A stretch of 64,000 nucleotides of DNA from Enhydrobacter sp. (GTDB lineage: Bacteria; Pseudomonadota; Alphaproteobacteria; Reyranellales; Reyranellaceae), in assembly GCA_025808875.1 (NCBI GenBank), contig CP075528.1, forward strand, positions 5,020,473-5,084,472, written 5' to 3'. The notes under the pieces were generated by a model, which saw only the letters and a list, made by a program, of their open reading frames with translations, was not told where the DNA came from and ran no database searches. Shown here one piece after another: positions 22,549-31,009 of the stretch (positions are counted from its first letter, which is position 1; the number at the start of each line of letters is the position of its first letter). A program made the translations under genes and the position numbers.

Positions 22549-23768
22549 CTGATGACACCGCACTGCTTCAGCCGGTCGTACTCGGCGGCGCCGAGAAGCG
22601 GCTTGAGCAGGGCCTCGTTGTGCTCGCCGACTTTCGGCGCGGCGCTCTTCAGCGCTCCCGGCGTGCCGGACAGGCGGGGTACGATGGGATGGGTCGGCAG
22701 CTCGCCCATGTCGTCGTCGGGGATCTCGATCAGCGCCTCGCGCTCCAGCACGTACTCGTCCTGCACGATCTGGGCGATGTCGTTCACCGGTCCGATGGTC
22801 ACCCCGGCCTCGTCGAAGTATCTGAGGTTGTCGGCGAGGTCGCGGGCTCCGACGAATTCGCCGATCAGGCGATCGAGCTCTATCCCGTTGCGCACGCGCT
22901 CGATGTTGGTGGCGAAGCGCGGATCCTTCACCAGGTCCGGCCTCCCGATCTTGACGAGAACGCGCTCGGCCATGCCCTGGGTCGAGGCGGAGAGACACAC
23001 CCAATGACCGTCCTTGGTCTGGTAGACGTTGCGCGGCGCGGCGTTGGTCGACCGACTGCCGGTCCGCACCTTGACCTCGCCCGTCAGCCTGTAGTTGGCG
23101 GCTTGCGGACCCAGCATGGAGAACAAGGGGTCGAACAGGGGCAGATCGAGCACCTGCCCCTTGCCGCCGTTGATCTCGACCTCGCGCAACGCCACCATGA
23201 CGGCGCCATAGCCGTTCAGCGCCGCCATGCAATCCGCCAAATACATCGGCGGCAGGACGGGTTCGCGGTCGGCGAAGCCGTTCATCGAGGCAAAGCCCGA
23301 ATAGCCCTCGATCAACGTGCCGAAGCCCGGCTTGTGGCGATAGCGGCCATCCTGGCCCCAGCCCGAAATACGCACCACGATGAGCTTCGGGTTGAGTGCG
23401 TGAAGCTCGGCGGGAGAGAGGCCCATGTCCTCCATCACGCCCGGCCGAAAGCTCTCGACCACGATGGCGGCATCCGTGGCGAGCCTGCGAACGATCCCGC
23501 GGCCTTCCGCGGAGCGCAGGTCGAGCGCCACGCTCTTCTTGTTCCGGCTATAGACTTTCCACGCCGTCTCCACGCCCTTGACGCGCCAGGAGCGCAGCGT
23601 GTCGCCCTCCGGCGGCTCGATCTTGATCACCTCGGCGCCGAAATCGGCGAGCTGCAGGGTGAGCACATTGCCGGCGACCAGGCGAGACAGGTCGACGACG
23701 CGGACCCCGTTCAGGGGCCCGCGCGCTTCCGGCTCGAAGGGGCGCCTTGCCGGTTTCCTAGCCGACAT
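22545..23768 (-). CDS. CaiB/BaiF family III CoA-transferase
   Basis: 407 residues, moving CoA from one acyl-CoA to a free acid through an aspartyl-CoA intermediate. Family features: GPLNGVRVVDLSRLVAGN near the N-terminus, LADFGAEVIKIEPPEGDTLR, RNKKSVALDLRS, the PGVMEDMGLSPAEL block and a NYRLTGEVKVRTG segment before the small domain. It lies between the dienelactone hydrolase (11-base overlap at its start) and the CoA-lyase (4-base overlap at its end). The pair suggests activation of a dicarboxylic acid followed by retro-aldol cleavage. Confidence 0.92.
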   Translation of the reverse strand: MSARKPARRPFEPEARGPLNGVRVVDLSRLVAGNVLTLQLADFGAEVIKIEPPEGDTLRSWRVKGVETAWKVYSRNKKSVALDLRSAEGRGIVRRLATDAAIVVESFRPGVMEDMGLSPAELHALNPKLIVVRISGWGQDGRYRHKPGFGTLIEGYSGFASMNGFADREPVLPPMYLADCMAALNGYGAVMVALREVEINGGKGQVLDLPLFDPLFSMLGPQAANYRLTGEVKVRTGSRSTNAAPRNVYQTKDGHWVCLSASTQGMAERVLVKIGRPDLVKDPRFATNIERVRNGIELDRLIGEFVGARDLADNLRYFDEAGVTIGPVNDIAQIVQDEYVLEREALIEIPDDDMGELPTHPIVPRLSGTPGALKSAAPKVGEHNEALLKPLLGAAEYDRLKQCGVIR

Positions 23769-24426
23769 GCTTGGCGAAGAACTCCATGGTGCGCGCCATC
23801 GCCTGCTTCGACGCGGCGGCGTCCCACGAGCCCCGTTCGTCGCAATGGAATCCGTGATCGGCGGGATAGTCGTAGATGGTCACGCCGGGATGCAGCTTCC
23901 GGAGTTCGTTCACGTGATCCATCGGGATGTGCATGTCCTTGTCGCCGAAATGCATCATGGTCGGCGCCTGGGGCTTCTCGTTGCGCGTGCCGTGGATGCC
24001 GCCGCCATAGTAGGCGACCGCCGCATCGGGCTTGAGCCGGGTCGAGGCGAGCCAGGTGATGGTGCCGCCCCAGCAGAAGCCGGTGACGCCGACCTTCTTG
24101 ACGCCGCGCTTTTTCAGCTCGGCGATCGCCGCATCGACGTCCTGCACCGCCTTGTCGAAGCCGAGCTCCATCACGTGCTTGCGGCCCTCGGCGATCGTGT
24201 CGGGAGTGTAGCCGAGCTCGATGCCCTTGCGGATGTGATCGAAGAATTGCGGAGCGAGCGCGAGATATCCATCGGCTGCGAGCTTGTCGGTCACCGCACG
24301 AATGTGATGATTGACCCCGAAGATCTCCTGGATCACCACGATGCCGCCCTTCGGCGTCCCCTTGGGCGCCGCGAGGTAACCGCCGATATCGCCCGCCTTG
24401 GACTTAAGAGTGATAGTCTCGCCCAT
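23758..24426 (-). CDS. Dienelactone hydrolase family protein
   Basis: 222 residues, alpha/beta hydrolase with the Cys-Asp-His triad of carboxymethylenebutenolidase: E34, nucleophile C118 in GFCWGG, Asp at about 162-164 in GDKD, and H191 in DYPADHGF. These enzymes open dienelactones made during chloro- or oxy-aromatic breakdown. The chosen ATG at 24426 has GGAGGAAA eight bases upstream; a longer reading from 24453 lacks one. First gene of a three-gene operon with the CoA-transferase and CoA-lyase, so it may act on a ring-cleavage product before CoA activation. Confidence 0.92.
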   Translation of the reverse strand: MGETITLKSKAGDIGGYLAAPKGTPKGGIVVIQEIFGVNHHIRAVTDKLAADGYLALAPQFFDHIRKGIELGYTPDTIAEGRKHVMELGFDKAVQDVDAAIAELKKRGVKKVGVTGFCWGGTITWLASTRLKPDAAVAYYGGGIHGTRNEKPQAPTMMHFGDKDMHIPMDHVNELRKLHPGVTIYDYPADHGFHCDERGSWDAAASKQAMARTMEFFAKHVG

Positions 24427-24493
24427 GAGATTTCCTCCATCTGCCGGCGGCATTGGACCATGGTAAGGCTGCGCGGTTCAAGGAACCTCCGCC

Positions 24494-25114
24494 ATGTACC
24501 TACCCAAGCATTTCGCAGGCGACGACGCCGTCGCGCAGGAGATCATGCAGGCCCATAGCTGGGCGGTGCTGATCGGCACAGGCGAGGATGGAGCGCCATT
24601 CGCCACCCATCTTTCGCTCCTCTGGCAGCAGGACGGCGGACCGTGGGGCAGCCTGATCGGCCACATGGCTCGAGCCAACCCGCACTGGAAGCTGTTTGAG
24701 CGTCCGGCCGAATCGATGGCCCTTTTCTGGGGTCCCCATGCCTATGTCTCGCCGACCTGGTACACCCCCGGCGCCAAGGTGCCGACGTGGAACTACGTGA
24801 CGGTCCATGCCTACGGAAGACCGGAGATCGTCGCCGATACCGCCGGTGCGCTCGACGTGCTGGCCAGGCTGGCGACGCTCTACGAGGGGATAGGATCCGA
24901 GGCTTGGGGGCTGGATCGTCTGCCGCCCGGCAACGCCGAGGTGCAGACCCGCGGTATCGTTGCCTTTCGCATGCCGATTGTGCGGCTGGAGACCAAGATC
25001 AAGCTCAGCCAGAACCGCGATCTCGAGGACCGTCAGCGCGTCATTGCCAGGCTCGAAGCGAGCGACGGTCAGGATGCGCAGGCCACGGCGCGCTGGATGA
25101 AGCGGGTGCTCTGA
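24494..25114 (+). CDS. FMN-binding protein, PaiB/negative transcriptional regulator family
   Basis: 206 residues with the split-barrel flavin-binding fold. MYLPKHFAGDD at the start, THLSLLW, then GHMARANPHWKLF and the SPTWYTPGAKVPTWNYVTVHAYG block are diagnostic of the PaiB family. PaiB was described as a repressor of sporulation and protease genes in Bacillus, but most members are probably small FMN proteins of unknown role. Divergent from the dienelactone hydrolase gene, with 67 bases between that must hold both promoters. Confidence 0.9.
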   Translation: MYLPKHFAGDDAVAQEIMQAHSWAVLIGTGEDGAPFATHLSLLWQQDGGPWGSLIGHMARANPHWKLFERPAESMALFWGPHAYVSPTWYTPGAKVPTWNYVTVHAYGRPEIVADTAGALDVLARLATLYEGIGSEAWGLDRLPPGNAEVQTRGIVAFRMPIVRLETKIKLSQNRDLEDRQRVIARLEASDGQDAQATARWMKRVL

Positions 25115-25158
25115 GGATTGCCGTCCGTGCAGCAGCCGGATCGTACTCGCCCTCTTGA

Positions 25159-26529
25159 GTGAGCCCCTGCTACCTTGGTTGCGTGACAAGCGAGAGAACG
25201 TCGCCCGCGACGCGGCAATCTGACGACACAGGACACGGTAGCCTCGTGATCCTGGCCCTGCTGGCCCTGCTGGTCGGCGCGGCGGCTGGCGCGGTCGGTG
25301 CGCTTTTCCGACTGTGCCTCGAACAGGCCGACCGATGGCGCGACGCGGCCGTCGGCTGGGCGCATGGCCATTCCCTGCTCGGCTTCGTCCTGGTGCTCGG
25401 CGGCGGCGCGGTCTGTGCTGCGCTGGCGGTCTGGTTGGTGCGGCGATTCTCACCCCATGCGTCGGGCAGCGGCATTCCTCATGTCGAGGCCGTCCTGCGC
25501 AGGGAACTGGCGCCGGCTCCCTATATCCTGCTGCCCGTGAAGTTCGTCGGCGGCGTGCTGGCGATCGGCTCCGGCCTCGCCCTCGGGCGTGAGGGGCCGA
25601 GCGTTCAAATGGGGGCGACCGTCGCGCATGCCGTCGCCGATCTGGCGCGCCGATCCTGGCCGGATTGCCGCGTGCTGATCGCGGCCGGGGCCGGCGCGGG
25701 ACTGGCAACAGCGTTCAACGCGCCGATCGCCGGTGCCATCTTCGTGCTGGAGGAGCTGGTACAACGCTTCGAGCGCCGCATTGCCATTGCGGCGCTTGCG
25801 GCTTCGGCGACCGCCATCGCGGTCGCCCGCGCCATCATCGGCGATGCTCCCGATTTCGTGTTGCCGCCGCTCGATCACATCGCTCCGCTCGGTCAGCCTC
25901 TTTTCATCGTGCTGGGGGTGGTCGCGGGATTGCTAGGCATTGCCTACAACCGGACCCTGTTGGGAACTCTGGCCTTGTTCGACCGCCTCGGCCGCTGGCC
26001 GGTCGAACTCCGGGCAGCCGCGGTGGGCATGTCGGTGGCGGTCGTGGTCTGGTTCGCGCCCGGACTGGTCGGCGGAGGCGATGCACTGACTCAACGCGCG
26101 CTGTCGGGCGCCGAGCCGCTCCTCCTGCTGCCCCTGATCTTCCTGCTGCGGGCCCTGATGGGGGCGGTATCCTATGCCGCCGGGACGCCGGGTGGCCTGT
26201 TCGCGCCCCTGCTGGTGCTGGGTGCGCAGATGGGCCTGATGTTCGGTGTGGCCTGCGCATGGCTGTTTCCCGGGTTGGCCTTGACGCCGGCGGCCTTCGC
26301 GGTCGTCGGGATGGCGGCCTTCTTCACCGGCGTCGTCCGGGCACCCCTCACGGGCATCGTGCTGATCACGGAGATGACGGCGGCTTTCACGCTGCTGCTG
26401 CCGATGCTGGGAGCGTGTTTCGCGGCCATGCTGGTGCCGACTTTGCTGCGCGACGCGCCGATCTACGATTCGTTGCGCGAGCGTACCCTGCAGCGTGACC
26501 GGCAGCCGGGCGGCCGGTCTTCTACCTGA
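25159..26529 (+). CDS. ClC-type chloride channel or H+/Cl- exchanger
   Basis: 456 residues, integral membrane protein with about ten hydrophobic segments. Selectivity-filter motifs are in order: GSGIPHVEAVL, GREGPSVQMG with the gating Glu, and GGLFAPLLVLG. No C-terminal CBS domains, so it resembles short ClC proteins such as ClcB. Starts at GTG 25159 or, eight codons later, GTG 25183; neither has a clear ribosome site. The preserved gating Glu allows proton-coupled exchange, but ion selectivity cannot be told from sequence. Confidence 0.92.
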   Translation: MSPCYLGCVTSERTSPATRQSDDTGHGSLVILALLALLVGAAAGAVGALFRLCLEQADRWRDAAVGWAHGHSLLGFVLVLGGGAVCAALAVWLVRRFSPHASGSGIPHVEAVLRRELAPAPYILLPVKFVGGVLAIGSGLALGREGPSVQMGATVAHAVADLARRSWPDCRVLIAAGAGAGLATAFNAPIAGAIFVLEELVQRFERRIAIAALAASATAIAVARAIIGDAPDFVLPPLDHIAPLGQPLFIVLGVVAGLLGIAYNRTLLGTLALFDRLGRWPVELRAAAVGMSVAVVVWFAPGLVGGGDALTQRALSGAEPLLLLPLIFLLRALMGAVSYAAGTPGGLFAPLLVLGAQMGLMFGVACAWLFPGLALTPAAFAVVGMAAFFTGVVRAPLTGIVLITEMTAAFTLLLPMLGACFAAMLVPTLLRDAPIYDSLRERTLQRDRQPGGRSST

Positions 26530-26617
26530 TCGGCGAGGTCGCCTTGAAAGCGCAACAGAACTGTCGCGCCAGCATCGCCGGTCGACGCTAGATGCTCCTG
26601 GCGACGTGGAGGGCATC

Positions 26618-28495
26618 ATGCAGGACGACGACCGCGGTTCCAATTCGAGCCGCGAAGCATCCATCGGCGAGTTGATCGAGCGCCGCCTCGGCCGAAGAGA
26701 GGCCCTGCAAGGTCTGGCGGGCATAGCCGCCCTGTCGGCGGCGCCCGCATGGGCGCAAAGCGGCGGCCCCTCGAGCCTGACCTTCAACGAGATCGGGCAT
26801 CGGCTCGACGAGCAGCAGCACGTACCGGATGGATACGAGGCGCAGATCGTCGTCCGTTGGGGAGACCCCGTGCTGCCGGGTGCCCCCGAATTCGATGCGA
26901 TGAATCAGGCCGCATCGGCACAGGAGCTCCAGTTCGGCTACAACAACGACTATCTCGGCTTGTATCCGTTGCCTGCCGACAGCGGGGGCAACGATCGCTT
27001 CCTGCTGGTGGTCAACCACGAGTACACCAGTGCCGCACTCATGTTTCCAGGCGGGCGAGGTGGCGGTGCGAACGCAACGCGGGCCCAGGCCGAAGTCGAG
27101 ATGGCCGCCCATGGCGGCTCCGTCCTCGAGATCGCGCTCGATAACGGACGGTGGAAGCCGGTCCAAGGCAGCAAATATGCCCGTCGCCTGACTGCGCACA
27201 CGCCGATGCAGATCTCGGGACCCGCGGCGGGTCACGACAAGATGAGGACCTCGGCCGACCCTGCCGGACGCACCGTGCTCGGCATGTTGAACAACTGCGC
27301 GGGCGGCAACACGCCTTGGGGGACCTGGCTCACCTGCGAAGAGAACTTCGACGTCTACTTCGGCGGCGATGCCACCAAGCATCCCGACGCGGCGTCCCTC
27401 AAGCGCTACGGTTTCCGTCGCTCGCGGCAGGCGTGGAGCAGGTACGTCGACCGCTTCGACCTCGCAAAGGAGCCGAACGAGCCAAACCGATTCGGCTGGG
27501 TGGTCGAGATCGATCCGTACGATCCAGCTTCGATCCCCGTGAAGCGCACGGCACTCGGTCGCTTCAAGCACGAGGGCTGTACCTATGCATTGTGCAGGGA
27601 TGGGCGGGTCGCGTTCTATTCGGGCGACGACGAGCGCTTCGACTACGTCTACAAGTTCGTCACTTCGCGCCCCTGGAACCCGAGCGACCGCGCCGCCAAC
27701 AAGGACTTGCTCGACGAGGGCACGCTCCATGTCGCGCGCTTCTCCGACGACGGCAAGGTCGAGTGGCTGCCGCTGGTTCAGGGCCAAGGCCCGCTGACCC
27801 CGGAGAATGGCTTTGCCAGCCAGGCCGACGTCGTCATCAACACGCGCCTGGCCGCCGACCTGTTGAAGGCGACGCCGATGGATCGGCCGGAGGATGTCGA
27901 GGCGAGCCCGACGACCGGCAAGGTCTATGTCGTCATGACCAACAACGGCAGTCGCAGGCCGGACCAGATTTCGGCTGCCAATCCGCGCGCCCGGAACGAT
28001 CACGGCCACATCGTCGAGATCGTGCCGAAGGACGGGGACCATGCCTCGGCGGACGGAACCTGGTCGATCTTTCTGCTGGCCGGCAAGCCGGGGCAGGATG
28101 CCGGGGCGCGCTACCATCGCGCGACGTCGGCCAGTGGCTGGCTCTCCTGCCCCGACAACGTGGCGTTCGATAGCAAGGGCCGGCTCTGGATCTCGACCGA
28201 TGGCGGCCCGGTGGCGGCTGGCGTCGCGGATGGGGTCTGGGGCTGCGATACCGAGGGCTATGGCCGCGCCTTGACCCGGCTCTTCTACCAGTCGCCCGCC
28301 GGTGCGGAGGTCTGCGGTCCGATCTTCACGCCCGACGATCGTGCGCTCTTTCTCGCCATACAGCATCCCGGCGAACTGAGAGGATCGACGTTCGACCGAC
28401 CGGTGACCCGTTGGCCCGACTTCAAGGACGGCATGCCGCCGCGCCCTTCGGTCATCGCCATCGTCAGGAAGGACGGCGGCACCATAGGCTCCTAG
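26618..28495 (+). CDS. PhoX-like (DUF839) alkaline phosphatase, Tat-exported
   Basis: 625 residues. Near the N-terminus, RRLGRREALQGLAGIAALSA then APAWA gives a Tat-like signal peptide. The body matches the PhoX/DUF839 beta-propeller: NHEYTS, a GGNTPWGTWLTCEEN block for the metal site, HEGCTYALCRDGRVAFYSGD, and YKFVTSRPW. PhoX enzymes are calcium/iron phosphatases that release phosphate from esters in the periplasm. The ATG at 26618 follows GGAGGG; the frame is open upstream but overlaps the ClC gene. Its stop and that of the convergent gene share the tetramer CTAG (28492-28495). Confidence 0.88.
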   Translation: MQDDDRGSNSSREASIGELIERRLGRREALQGLAGIAALSAAPAWAQSGGPSSLTFNEIGHRLDEQQHVPDGYEAQIVVRWGDPVLPGAPEFDAMNQAASAQELQFGYNNDYLGLYPLPADSGGNDRFLLVVNHEYTSAALMFPGGRGGGANATRAQAEVEMAAHGGSVLEIALDNGRWKPVQGSKYARRLTAHTPMQISGPAAGHDKMRTSADPAGRTVLGMLNNCAGGNTPWGTWLTCEENFDVYFGGDATKHPDAASLKRYGFRRSRQAWSRYVDRFDLAKEPNEPNRFGWVVEIDPYDPASIPVKRTALGRFKHEGCTYALCRDGRVAFYSGDDERFDYVYKFVTSRPWNPSDRAANKDLLDEGTLHVARFSDDGKVEWLPLVQGQGPLTPENGFASQADVVINTRLAADLLKATPMDRPEDVEASPTTGKVYVVMTNNGSRRPDQISAANPRARNDHGHIVEIVPKDGDHASADGTWSIFLLAGKPGQDAGARYHRATSASGWLSCPDNVAFDSKGRLWISTDGGPVAAGVADGVWGCDTEGYGRALTRLFYQSPAGAEVCGPIFTPDDRALFLAIQHPGELRGSTFDRPVTRWPDFKDGMPPRPSVIAIVRKDGGTIGS

Positions 28496-30762
28496 CGTCG
28501 CTTTGCGGTCTCGATGGCGCGCCACACCCGCTCGGGCGTGGCCGGCATGTCGATGTGCCGTACGCCTAACTCGGACAGGGCGTCGACGATGGCATTCACG
28601 ATGACGCCCAGAGCGGGCGTGATGCCGCCCTCGCCGCCGCCGCGGAAGCCGAGCGGATGGTTGGTCGACGGCACCTCGCTCAGCGCCGTGACGAATGCCG
28701 GCAAGTCGTCGGCCCGCGGCAGCGCATAGTCGAGCAGGGAAGCGCTCAGCAGCTGCCCGCTGCCGGGCTCGTAGACGCAGCGTTCCATCAGCGCCTGGCC
28801 TGCCCCCTGGGCGATGCCGCCGTGTGTCTGGCCATGAAGGATCAGGGGATTCACGGCGCGGCCGACATCGTCGATGGCGGCGTAGCGATCGAGCCGCACC
28901 ACGCCCGTCGCCGCATCGACCTCGACCTCGCAAACATGCCAGCCATAGGGATAGGAGCCGACACGGCTGTCGACGTTCGCGGCATCGACGAGCGGGCCGT
29001 GGCGTGCGGCGAGCTCGAATAGCCCAACGGATCGGTCCGTTCCGCGCACGGTGAAGCGGCCATCGGCAAAGGAAATGTCGCCTTCATCGGCCTCGAACGA
29101 CTGAGCTGCGAGCTTCAGTCCCTTGGCGACGATGCCCTGCGCAGCGGCGTGGACCGTCGTGGCGGCCAGACGAAGCGAGCGGCCGGAGTGCGAACCGCCA
29201 CCCACCGCGAGGCGGTCGCTGTCGTCGGTGACGAGGCGCACCTTGTCGGCGGCGATGCCGAGCCACTCGGAGGCGAGCTGCGCAAAACTGGTGGCATGGC
29301 CCTGGCCTGCCGATAACGTGCCGATGACGATCTCCACGACGCCCTCGGGCAGCACCGAGACCTCGGCGCGTTCATGCGGCGCGCCGCTCTGTGCCTCGAC
29401 GTAGCCGCCAATGCCGATACCTCGCCACAACCCGTTGCGGCGCGAGCGGTCGCGTCGCGCGCCGAAACCGCTCCAGTCCGAAAGAGCCAGGATCGCGTCG
29501 AGCGCCGCACCGTAGTCACCCGTATCGTAGGTGACACCGAAGGAGTTCGTATGCGGCATGTCGCGAATCAGGTTGCGGCGACGCAGCTCGATGCGATCGA
29601 AACCATGGTCGCGGGCGGCCAGATCGATCAAACGCTCCATGACGAACATCACCTCGGGGCGGCCGGCACTGCGAAAAGGCGCGGTTGGCGGCGTATTGGT
29701 CAGCACGCCACAGGCACGCGCCGCCGCGGGCAGACGGTAGAGGCTGGACATGAGCTGCGTGCCCTTGGTGAGGGGCACGAAGGACGCGGTGTAGGCACCG
29801 ACGTTGCTGATGCTCGTCGCCTCGAGTCCGAGGAAGGTGCCGTCGGCGGCGAGCGCGAGCGCCGAAGCGATGTGGAAGTCGCGCCCGGCATAGTCGCTCA
29901 GGAAGGCCTCCTGCCGTTCGCAGACCCACTTGACTGGCCTTCCGATGCGGCGGGCTGCCCAGCAGACGAGAGCGAACTCGGGAAAGAAGAAATTGCGTGT
30001 CCCGAAGTTGCCGCCTATGTCGCGCGCGATCACCCGTACCCTGGCGGGTTCGATGCCGAGGATCAGCGCGATCTCCTTCTTCGGCCTGACCACGGCGCCG
30101 CCACCGGCATGAAGCGTATAGCGGCCGGTCGCCGCTTCGTACTGGCCGAGCGCGGCGCGCGGCTCCATGGGTACGCCCGTGACGCGCTGAATGTCGGTGG
30201 AAAGCCGCACTACGTAGGCTGCTGCCGTGAAACCGGACCGCACAGCGTCGGGTTCACCGACGCGCGCGTCGACAGCGACGCGCCGGGGATCGCCAACCGC
30301 CGCCGCCGCTTCGACCAGCGCCGGCAGCGGCTCGTACTCGACTTCCACTGCCTCTGCTGCGTCCTTCGCTGCGGCAAGCGTATCGGCCACCACGAACGCG
30401 ACTGCCTCGCCCACATGGCGAACGACCTCCGTGGCGAGAAGTGTCGGGTGCAGGATCTTGTGTGGCGAGCCGTCGCTGTTGTCGAGGCGGATGTCCGGCG
30501 GGCTCATCGCCGCCGGGATGTGCGGAATCGGCTTCAGACCGTCGACGAGAAGATCGGCTGCGGTCAGTATCGCCAAGACGCCGGGCATTGCGCTCGCCGC
30601 ATCGGCATCCACCGAAACGATGCGGGCATGTGCGTGCATGGAACGCACCACGACGGCGTAAGCTTGACCCGGCATGGCGAAGTCGTCGCTGTACTGGCCG
30701 CCGCCGGTCAGCAGGCGACCGTCCTCCAGCCTCGGTAGCGCAACGCCGATGCCGCTCTTCAT
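28492..30762 (-). CDS. Molybdenum hydroxylase large subunit (CoxL/XdhB-like)
   Basis: 756 residues, molybdopterin-cytosine-dinucleotide-binding subunit of the xanthine dehydrogenase/aldehyde oxidase family. It starts with GVALPRLEDGRLLTGGGQY and ends with FRGGGEGGITPALG, which holds the catalytic Glu of the GEGG motif. The VCERQEAFLSDYAGRD block and GGNFGTRNFF fit the family. The usual FAD and 2Fe-2S subunits are absent from both sides. It begins 19 bases after fdsD, so it is probably read from the fds transcript. Substrate unknown; no CO-dehydrogenase active-site loop with Cys is evident. Confidence 0.88.
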   Translation of the reverse strand: MKSGIGVALPRLEDGRLLTGGGQYSDDFAMPGQAYAVVVRSMHAHARIVSVDADAASAMPGVLAILTAADLLVDGLKPIPHIPAAMSPPDIRLDNSDGSPHKILHPTLLATEVVRHVGEAVAFVVADTLAAAKDAAEAVEVEYEPLPALVEAAAAVGDPRRVAVDARVGEPDAVRSGFTAAAYVVRLSTDIQRVTGVPMEPRAALGQYEAATGRYTLHAGGGAVVRPKKEIALILGIEPARVRVIARDIGGNFGTRNFFFPEFALVCWAARRIGRPVKWVCERQEAFLSDYAGRDFHIASALALAADGTFLGLEATSISNVGAYTASFVPLTKGTQLMSSLYRLPAAARACGVLTNTPPTAPFRSAGRPEVMFVMERLIDLAARDHGFDRIELRRRNLIRDMPHTNSFGVTYDTGDYGAALDAILALSDWSGFGARRDRSRRNGLWRGIGIGGYVEAQSGAPHERAEVSVLPEGVVEIVIGTLSAGQGHATSFAQLASEWLGIAADKVRLVTDDSDRLAVGGGSHSGRSLRLAATTVHAAAQGIVAKGLKLAAQSFEADEGDISFADGRFTVRGTDRSVGLFELAARHGPLVDAANVDSRVGSYPYGWHVCEVEVDAATGVVRLDRYAAIDDVGRAVNPLILHGQTHGGIAQGAGQALMERCVYEPGSGQLLSASLLDYALPRADDLPAFVTALSEVPSTNHPLGFRGGGEGGITPALGVIVNAIVDALSELGVRHIDMPATPERVWRAIETAKRR

Positions 30763-30781
30763 CTGGATCCGGTACGGTCGA

Positions 30782-31003
30782 TCAGGCGGAACCTGGGCGG
30801 CGAAGACGTCGCACCGCCTCGCGCACCGGCACGTCGAGCCCGGCGCCGCCCTTGTCGAGATGATCGAGAATGGCCGACCGCATCCGCGGATCCCAGAACT
30901 TCCTCAGATGGTCGGCGATGGCATCGACGGGGTCGCCGCTCTTCTGAGGCACGAAGAATCTGCCGATCTGATTGGCCATCATCACGAGCTTGTCAGTCGA
31001 CAC
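30782..31003 (-). CDS. fdsD: Formate dehydrogenase delta subunit
   Basis: 73 residues starting at GTG: MSTDKLVMMANQIGRFFVPQ, then DPVDAIADHLRKFWDPRMR. This matches FdsD, the small helical subunit of soluble NAD-linked molybdenum formate dehydrogenases, thought to help assembly and stability. Six bases after fdsA, 19 before the molybdenum hydroxylase gene. The accessory gene fdsC (FdhD type), often between fdsA and fdsD, is missing here. Confidence 0.9.
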   Translation of the reverse strand: MSTDKLVMMANQIGRFFVPQKSGDPVDAIADHLRKFWDPRMRSAILDHLDKGGAGLDVPVREAVRRLRRPGSA

Positions 31004-31009
31004 GAACGT

